Shown one piece after another: positions 6,194 to 10,380 of a stretch of DNA of 10,380 nucleotides. The translations under genes and the position numbers were made by a program. The stretch covers positions 1 to 10,380 of the forward strand of contig DAOTUC010000121.1 in NCBI GenBank assembly GCA_034437315.1, read 5' to 3'. The notes below the pieces were generated by a model. The model was not told where the DNA came from and made no database searches. It worked only from the letters and a program-made list of their open reading frames with translations. The first letter of the stretch is position 1; every line of letters begins with the position of its first letter. Source of the DNA: DSAR01 sp034437315. GTDB lineage: Bacteria > Chloroflexota > Anaerolineae > B4-G1.

Positions 6194-6613
6194 ATGACTG
6201 AAGAGAAATTCCGTTTTTCGACCACGGTAGAGGTTCGCTGGCGCGATGTGGACGCGCTGGGCCACGTCAACAACGCCGTCTATTTCACCTACCTGGAGCA
6301 GGCGCGCATGCACTACCTGCGCGCGTTGAACATGGCGACCGACGACCCCCAGCAGGTGGGCTTCATTTTGGCCGAGGCCAGTTGCCAATTCAAATCGCCG
6401 ATCAAGTTGGGCGAACGGGTGACCGTCTACGCCCGGGTGAGCGAATTGCGCAATTCCAGCTTCAGCTTCGACTATCGGATGACGGGCGCGGACGGGCGCT
6501 TGGCCGCCATCGCCCATTCCGTGCAGGTGTGCTACGATTACGCGCGCCAAAAGCCGGTCCCCATCCCCAACGTATGGCGTCAAGCCGTGACCGGCTACGA
6601 ACCGGGGTTGTAG
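6194..6613 (+). CDS. Acyl-CoA thioesterase, 4HBT/YbgC-like hot-dog fold
   Basis: This 139-residue cytosolic enzyme should hydrolyse acyl-CoA thioesters to the free acid and CoA, working as a hot-dog-fold oligomer. The signature is intact near the N-terminus: RWRDVDALGHVNNAVY (15-30) followed by YLE (33-35). D20 aligns with the catalytic Asp17 of Pseudomonas 4-hydroxybenzoyl-CoA thioesterase, and the G23-H24-V25-N26-N27 stretch marks the FadM/YbgC branch. Length is typical. GGAG at 6182-6185, inside the last codons of the phosphoesterase, serves as ribosome site. The acyl chain preference cannot be read from the sequence. No acyl-CoA genes lie nearby, so the operon gives little help. A 77-bp gap with a tandem array follows before the protease gene. 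Confidence 0.93.
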   Translation: MTEEKFRFSTTVEVRWRDVDALGHVNNAVYFTYLEQARMHYLRALNMATDDPQQVGFILAEASCQFKSPIKLGERVTVYARVSELRNSSFSFDYRMTGADGRLAAIAHSVQVCYDYARQKPVPIPNVWRQAVTGYEPGL

Positions 6614-6633
6614 ATTTGGGGTTGCAGGGTGTC

Positions 6634-6673
6634 GTTTCGCCCATTCGCTGATTCGCTTGCTCGCTGATTCGCT
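6634..6673 (+). repeat. 8-bp tandem array (5 units) ending at the SD of the Lon-like protease
   Basis: Units are GTTTCGCC, CATTCGCT, GATTCGCT, TGCTCGCT and GATTCGCT, contiguous. The array takes up half of the 77-bp gap after the thioesterase gene and abuts AAAGGAG with no base between. No promoter is evident in the gap, so the array should be transcribed as leader of the protease gene. Confidence 0.85.
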
Positions 6674-6680
6674 AAAGGAG
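6674..6680 (+). promoter_or_regulatory. Shine-Dalgarno site of the Lon-like protease gene
   Basis: AAAGGAG lies 10 nt before the ATG at 6691 and directly follows the last tandem unit. It fixes the start. Confidence 0.8.
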
Positions 6681-6690
6681 ATCAACTGAC

Positions 6691-9153
6691 ATGATTGAAG
6701 CGCTATCCCCAGAGAAGTTGCGCCAGAGATGTGATCCGTCCCAGTTCGATTTCGAGACGACGGAGGAACTAGAACCATTGGACCAGATCGTGGGCCAGGA
6801 GCGGGCGGTCGAAGCGACGCTGTTCGGCATCGGCATTCGACGGGAGGGGTATAACCTGTTCGCCCTGGGCCCCAGCGGTACGGGTAAACGCACGACGATC
6901 ACCCAGTTCTTGAATCAACAGGCCGCCGGCGAACCGACGCCGCCGGATTGGTGTTACGTCAACAATTTCGAGCAGCCTCACAAACCGGTCGCGCTGAAGC
7001 TGCCCCCGGGGCGAGGCGTCGACCTGCGCGACGATATGAAGCAACTGGTGGAAGAACTGCGCACGGCGATCCCGGCCGCTTTCGAGAGCGACGATTATCG
7101 CGCCCGCGACAAAGAGATCAAGAAAGAACTACAGGAAAAGCAGGAGAAAGCGTTGAACGACATCCAACAGAAGGCCCGCGCACAAGACATCGTGATGATT
7201 CGCACGTCATCCGGGTTGGCGCTGGCCCCGACCATTGACGGAGAGGTCGTCAACCCGGAAGAATTCCAGGAACTGCCGGATGACGAGCGAGAGCGCTTCG
7301 AGGAGAACATCGCCCGGCTTCAGGAGCAGCTTCACGAGACGATGCGCCAGGCGCAACTGTGGGAACGGGATGCGCGTCAAGAGGTCAAGGCGCTGGACCG
7401 GGAGGCGGCGGCTTTCACCGTCGATCTCCTGCTGGAAGAATTGTGCGAGGAGTACGCCGACCTGCCCGAGGTGATCGCCTATCTGGAGGCGCTCGAACAG
7501 GACGTGGTCGATAACGCGGATCGCTTCCGCAAACAGGAGGAATCGCCGGAACAGGCGAGCCTCTCGCTGCCCCAGTCGGTCACGGGATCGCCGCTGCTCC
7601 GCCGCTACCAGGTGAACGTGCTGGTCGATAACAGCGAGTCGGAGGGCGCGCCGGTCTTGTTCGAGGAATACCCGACCTACAACAATTTGATCGGGCGCAT
7701 TGAGCACATCTCGCAGATGGGCGCGCTGGTCACCGATTTCAACTTGATCATGCCGGGCGCATTGCACCGGGCCAATGGCGGCTACCTGATCCTGGACGCC
7801 CGGCAGGTCTTGTTGCAACCGTATGCCTGGGACGGTCTCAAACGGGCGCTGCGGGCGCGCGAGATTCGCATCGAATCTTTGGGCAAGGCGCTGAGTATGA
7901 TCAGCACCGTCTCGCTGGAACCGGAAGCGATCCCGCTGGACGTGAAGGTGATGTTGGTGGGCGAGCGCATGCTCTATTACGTGCTCTACCAACACGATCC
8001 GGATTTTAGCGAGTTGTTCAAGGCGCCGATCGATTTCAACGAGGAGATGGCGCGCACGCCGGAGAACAACCATCTCTACGCCCGGCTGATCGCCGATAAG
8101 GCGCGCACGGAAGAGTTGCGGCCTTTCGACCGGGAGGCTGTCGCCCGCATCATCGAGCGCAGCGCCCGCCTGGCGGAGAATGCGGAGAAACTCTCGGCCC
8201 ACATGTTGAGCGTCGCGGACCTCCTGCGCGAGGCCGATTACTGGGCCGGCGTGTCTGGCAACGGGGTCGTGACCACCGAGGACGTGGAGCGGACCATCGC
8301 GGCCCAGATACGGCGGGCCGATCGGGTACGGGAACGCATCCAGGAGCGCATCCAACGGGGCGTCATCCTGATCGCCACTGATGGCGAGCGAGTGGGCCAG
8401 ATCAACGGGCTCTCGGTGCTCCAATTGGGCGACTTCGCCTTCGGCCAACCGAACCGCATCACCGCCCGCGTCCGCCTGGGCAAGGGCCAGGTAGTCGACA
8501 TTGAGCGGGAGGTCGAGCTGGGCGGCCCGATTCATTCCAAGGGGGTGCTGATCCTGTCCGGCTTCCTGGGCGCGCGCTACGCGCCGGAGCATCCGCTTTC
8601 GCTCTCCGCCAGCCTGGTGTTCGAGCAATCCTACGGCGGCGTCGACGGAGACAGCGCCTCAATGGCGGAATTGTGCGCGCTCCTCTCGGCGCTGGCGGAG
8701 ATTCCCATCCGCCAGTCGCTCGCCATCACCGGATCGGTCAACCAGCACGGCGAGGCTCAGCCCATCGGCGGCGTCAACGAGAAGATCGAGGGCTTTTTCG
8801 ACGTGTGCCGGGATCGAGGCCTGACCGGTCAGCAGGGCGTCATCATCCCCGCCGCCAACGTCCACCACCTGATGTTGCAGGAGGACGTGGTCGAGGCGAC
8901 GCGGGCTGGCGAGTTCCACATCTACGCAGTGGAGACGATCGATCAAGCGTTAGCGCTCCTGACGGGCGAACCGGCTGGCGAGCGGGACGCGGAGGGGAAC
9001 TTCCCCGAAGGGACTGTCAATCAACGGGTCGAGGCCCGCTTGATCCATTTGGCCGAGAGGGAGCGGGATTTCTCCGACGGCGACGATGTGGAGAAAGAGG
9101 AAGAGAAAGAGGAAGAGAAAGAGGAAGAGAAGGAGAAAGAAGGCGACAGATGA
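6691..9153 (+). CDS. Lon-like ATP-dependent protease (AAA_32 plus Lon proteolytic domain)
   Basis: This 820-residue cytosolic AAA+ protease belongs to the Lon-related group that includes E. coli YcbZ/LonH. The N-terminal part carries the Walker A loop GPSGTGKR (60-67). A long charged, coiled-coil-prone insert follows at about 130-285, rich in Glu, Lys, Arg and Gln. The ATPase core resumes with a Walker B-like GGYLILDA (363-370). The Lon peptidase domain (about 560-760) has the Ser-Lys dyad: S655 in DGDSAS and K698 in GGVNEK. Both ATPase and protease sites look complete, so an active energy-dependent protease is expected. The last 20 or so residues are an acidic-basic EKEE tail made by a 12-bp DNA repeat and are probably disordered. 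The gene overlaps the DUF3090 gene by ATGA. It is not the classical housekeeping Lon, which has a different N-domain. Substrates are unknown. Confidence 0.93.
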   Translation: MIEALSPEKLRQRCDPSQFDFETTEELEPLDQIVGQERAVEATLFGIGIRREGYNLFALGPSGTGKRTTITQFLNQQAAGEPTPPDWCYVNNFEQPHKPVALKLPPGRGVDLRDDMKQLVEELRTAIPAAFESDDYRARDKEIKKELQEKQEKALNDIQQKARAQDIVMIRTSSGLALAPTIDGEVVNPEEFQELPDDERERFEENIARLQEQLHETMRQAQLWERDARQEVKALDREAAAFTVDLLLEELCEEYADLPEVIAYLEALEQDVVDNADRFRKQEESPEQASLSLPQSVTGSPLLRRYQVNVLVDNSESEGAPVLFEEYPTYNNLIGRIEHISQMGALVTDFNLIMPGALHRANGGYLILDARQVLLQPYAWDGLKRALRAREIRIESLGKALSMISTVSLEPEAIPLDVKVMLVGERMLYYVLYQHDPDFSELFKAPIDFNEEMARTPENNHLYARLIADKARTEELRPFDREAVARIIERSARLAENAEKLSAHMLSVADLLREADYWAGVSGNGVVTTEDVERTIAAQIRRADRVRERIQERIQRGVILIATDGERVGQINGLSVLQLGDFAFGQPNRITARVRLGKGQVVDIEREVELGGPIHSKGVLILSGFLGARYAPEHPLSLSASLVFEQSYGGVDGDSASMAELCALLSALAEIPIRQSLAITGSVNQHGEAQPIGGVNEKIEGFFDVCRDRGLTGQQGVIIPAANVHHLMLQEDVVEATRAGEFHIYAVETIDQALALLTGEPAGERDAEGNFPEGTVNQRVEARLIHLAERERDFSDGDDVEKEEEKEEEKEEEKEKEGDR
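9091..9138 (+). repeat. 12-bp tandem array coding the EKEE tail of the protease
   Basis: The unit GAGAAAGAGGAA occurs three times without error, followed by one altered copy GAGAAGGAGAAA. It is in frame and codes for EKEE three times and then EKEK (residues 801-816). The purine-rich DNA runs into the GAAGG ribosome site of the next gene. Slippage here would change tail length by four residues per unit without breaking the frame. Confidence 0.93.
9139..9143 (+). promoter_or_regulatory. Shine-Dalgarno site of the DUF3090 gene
   Basis: GAAGG lies 6 nt before the ATG at 9150, inside the last codons of the protease gene. Earlier AAGGAG-like sequence within the repeat could also be used. Confidence 0.55.
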
Positions 9154-9656
9154 GCTGGCCTGAATTGATCGAATTGCGTCAGGCGGATTTCGTGACCATC
9201 GACGCCATTGGGCTGCCAGGGCGACGCACGTTCTACCTCCAGGCGGCCCAAGGCGACATGGTCGTCACGCTCATCATCGAAAAGGAACAGGCCGCGGCGC
9301 TCTCCATCGCCATCCAGACGGTGCTGGAGCAACAGGGCGCGGCTGAAACGCCGGTCGAAATGCAGGATATGGACCTCATCCATCCGGTCGAACCGCTTTT
9401 TCGCGTGGGTAATTTGAGGTTGAATTACGACCGGATCGAGCACTTGCTGGTCATCGTGGCCGAGGAGCTGACGGAAAAAACACACGGCAGCCGCGTCCAC
9501 ATCTGGATCGAACATCCCCTGATGGCTGCGCTGGCCCGCCAGGCCGCCATCGTTGTCTCCGCTGGGCGGCCTATCTGCCCCCTATGCAACGAATCTATCA
9601 ATCCCGGTGAAACGCACGTCTGCGCCAAAGGCAACGGTCGCAAGCGCCTGATATAG
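9150..9656 (+). CDS. DUF3090 (TIGR03847-like) family protein with C-terminal zinc-ribbon motif
   Basis: This 168-residue, probably cytosolic protein has no established function. I recognise the family by FYLQA-QGD (28-36), LIIEKEQ (41-47), VEPLFRVGNL (80-89) and the C-terminal CPLC...HVCAKGNG block. C143, C146, H156 and C158 are spaced like a small zinc-binding knuckle. Family members are best known from Actinobacteria, where they sit near a histidine phosphatase gene and, in mycobacteria, not far from mshC. Here a histidine phosphatase is also in the window but in a different operon. The start at 9150 is chosen because the sequence before it is an out-of-frame reading of the protease, and because the ATGA overlap with the protease stop is typical of coupled genes. 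The tight coupling suggests a role with the Lon-like protease, for example as adaptor or regulator, but that is inference. Confidence 0.85.
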   Translation: MSWPELIELRQADFVTIDAIGLPGRRTFYLQAAQGDMVVTLIIEKEQAAALSIAIQTVLEQQGAAETPVEMQDMDLIHPVEPLFRVGNLRLNYDRIEHLLVIVAEELTEKTHGSRVHIWIEHPLMAALARQAAIVVSAGRPICPLCNESINPGETHVCAKGNGRKRLI

Positions 9657-9667
9657 CGCAACGCGAA

Positions 9668-9685
9668 ATTGCAATACGATTGCAA
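9668..9685 (+). promoter_or_regulatory. Direct repeat ATTGCAA x2, spaced 11 bp, upstream of the Uma2 promoter
   Basis: ATTGCAA occurs at 9668-9674 and again at 9679-9685, 11 bp apart start to start, about one helical turn. Relative to the probable start near 9720 they lie at about -52 and -41, where activators usually bind. The promoter lacks a good -35 box, which would fit activator dependence. No regulator is known. Confidence 0.3.
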
Positions 9686-9704
9686 CGTTATAGCCCATTT
9701 TTTG

Positions 9705-9713
9705 TGATATAAT
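9705..9713 (+). promoter_or_regulatory. Extended -10 promoter of the Uma2-family gene
   Basis: TGATATAAT contains a perfect TATAAT (9708-9713) preceded by the TGn extension. No good -35 lies 16-18 bp upstream; TTGCAA at 9680-9685 is 22 bp away. Transcription should begin near 9720, giving a leader of about 107 nt. Confidence 0.65.
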
Positions 9714-9721
9714 AGTTAATA

Positions 9722-9745
9722 CCTGAGGTCGTGGTTAACCTCAGG
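9722..9745 (+). promoter_or_regulatory. Perfect 8-bp dyad at the probable transcription start of the Uma2-family gene
   Basis: CCTGAGGT (9722-9729) and its exact complement ACCTCAGG (9738-9745) flank an 8-nt loop. It begins within a few bases of the predicted start. It could be a repressor operator or a hairpin at the 5' end of the mRNA. No T-run follows, so it is not a terminator. Confidence 0.5.
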
Positions 9746-9811
9746 GTAAATCGTGCATGATCAACATCTCGGCCGGCCGGATAGTTGGTTGTGATTTGAG
9801 AGAATGTGGCG

Positions 9812-9817
9812 AGGAGG
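9812..9817 (+). promoter_or_regulatory. Strong Shine-Dalgarno site of the Uma2-family gene
   Basis: AGGAGG (within GAGGAGGT) lies 9 nt before the ATG at 9827 and decides that start. Confidence 0.8.
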
Positions 9818-9826
9818 TAGGTGGAT

Positions 9827-10380
9827 ATGAGCACGCTTGAAATTCCGGTGAAACAGGAGCGCCGCGCCGTACAACGCGACGTCGATTTCTACGTCGCCCC
9901 GCCGCCGCTGGAGAGCGGCGACCGGCTCACGCGGGCCGAATTTGAACGGCGCTATGCAGCGGCGACCCACGTCAAGAAAGCGGAATTGATCGAAGGAGTG
10001 GTCTATATGCCATCACCAATACGAAACAGTCACAGCGAGGCGCACGGAAAGATGATGATCTGGTTGGGAATTTATCACGTCGCCACACCCGGCGTTCACC
10101 TGAACGACAATTCCACCGTGCGCCTGGATCTGGACAACGAGGTGCAGCCGGATACTTTGTTGCGATTGGCGGAAAATCTGGGCGGCGCTTCCCGCATCAG
10201 CGACGACGATTTCGTCGAGGGGCCGCCGGAATTGATCGCCGAGATCGCCGCCAGCAGCGCGTCCTACGACCTGTACGACAAGAAAGACGTCTATCGCCGC
10301 AATGGGGTGCAGGAGTACGTCGTGTGGCGGGTGTACGACAAGGCGCTGGATTGGTTCTATCTGGAGGACGGAGCCTACCA
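9827..10380 (+). CDS. Uma2-family (DUF820) nuclease-fold protein, 3' end outside the window
   Basis: The first 184 residues are present; the gene runs off the right edge. It belongs to the Uma2/DUF820 family, which has a PD-(D/E)xK restriction-endonuclease-like fold. Family marks in order are ELIEGVVYMPSP (53-64), VQPDTLLRL (106-114, D109), GPPELIAEIAASS (132-144) and YDLYDKKDVYRRNGVQEYVVW (starting at 147, K152/K153), so the nuclease-like acidic residues and lysine are present. Biological function is unknown for most members, which occur in many copies in Cyanobacteria and Chloroflexota. The first 35 or so residues are a charged leader before the fold. It has its own promoter, a 5' dyad and a strong ribosome site, so it is separate from the protease operon. 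Usual length is about 190-240 residues, so little is missing. Confidence 0.9.
   Translation, partial: MSTLEIPVKQERRAVQRDVDFYVAPPPLESGDRLTRAEFERRYAAATHVKKAELIEGVVYMPSPIRNSHSEAHGKMMIWLGIYHVATPGVHLNDNSTVRLDLDNEVQPDTLLRLAENLGGASRISDDDFVEGPPELIAEIAASSASYDLYDKKDVYRRNGVQEYVVWRVYDKALDWFYLEDGAY

Noticed and set aside
7207..8628. A 473-codon open frame antisense to the Lon-like protease gene
   Set aside because: The plus strand encodes a complete protease with all motifs. The antisense product is rich in Arg, Gln, Leu, His and Asp without recognisable domains, as expected for the reverse reading of a GC-rich gene, and no ribosome site was evident.
8673..9149. DUF3090 protein as the C-terminal part of a 327-residue protein
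   Set aside because: The first 159 residues are a frame-shifted shadow of the protease peptidase domain and its repeat. The family starts near the ATG at 9150.
9669..9703. Intrinsic terminator for the protease operon (TTGCAA inverted repeat and six Ts)
   Set aside because: The stem is AT-rich and weak, and the T-run is about 12 nt beyond it. The T-run is better seen as part of the promoter spacer.
9722..9745. Terminator hairpin
   Set aside because: The stem is good but no T-run follows, and it lies downstream of a strong -10 box, so a leader or operator element fits better.

Overview
The window is a gene-dense, GC-rich bacterial chromosome segment. It carries nine complete protein genes and one gene cut by the right edge. 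I see no RNA genes, insertion sequences, prophage or CRISPR. The gene set best fits a Chloroflexota genome of the Anaerolineae/Ardenticatenia kind: a tungsten-type aldehyde:ferredoxin oxidoreductase, a Lon-like protease of the AAA_32 type, a DUF3090 protein (a family otherwise best known from Actinobacteria) and an Uma2 nuclease-fold protein of the style common in that phylum. This assignment rests on family recognition, not on a search.

Left part (1-5590). An Fsr-like major facilitator transporter (113-1315, +) runs tail to tail into a four-gene minus-strand unit, read in the order mutY (5590-4505), histidine phosphatase (4439-3786), aldehyde:ferredoxin oxidoreductase (3765-1930) and class II aldolase (1933-1322). 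The last two overlap by ATGA. The aldolase would release an aldehyde and the oxidoreductase would oxidise one, so they plausibly act in sequence in sugar-phosphate breakdown; the phosphatase may act on a phosphorylated intermediate. MutY is a DNA repair enzyme and is probably only co-transcribed.

Middle (5591-5693). A 103-bp divergent control region holds two back-to-back promoter candidates. The one for mutY lies so close to the ATG that its mRNA would be almost leaderless, and no Shine-Dalgarno (SD) sequence is visible there.

Right part (5694-10380). A plus-strand unit encodes a YfcE-like phosphoesterase, a hot-dog thioesterase, an 820-residue Lon-like protease and a DUF3090 zinc-ribbon protein overlapping the protease by ATGA. 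After a 170-bp gap with an extended -10 promoter, a 5'-end dyad and upstream direct repeats, the truncated Uma2-family gene begins.

The most unusual signal is not a gene. Four of the six within-operon junctions carry a short degenerate tandem array (8 bp x 4-5, 7 bp x 7, 8 bp x 5, 12 bp x 4) that ends at or just before the ribosome binding site of the downstream gene. The units differ between junctions, but the placement is the same. Two arrays are also translated as the C-terminal tail of the upstream protein.
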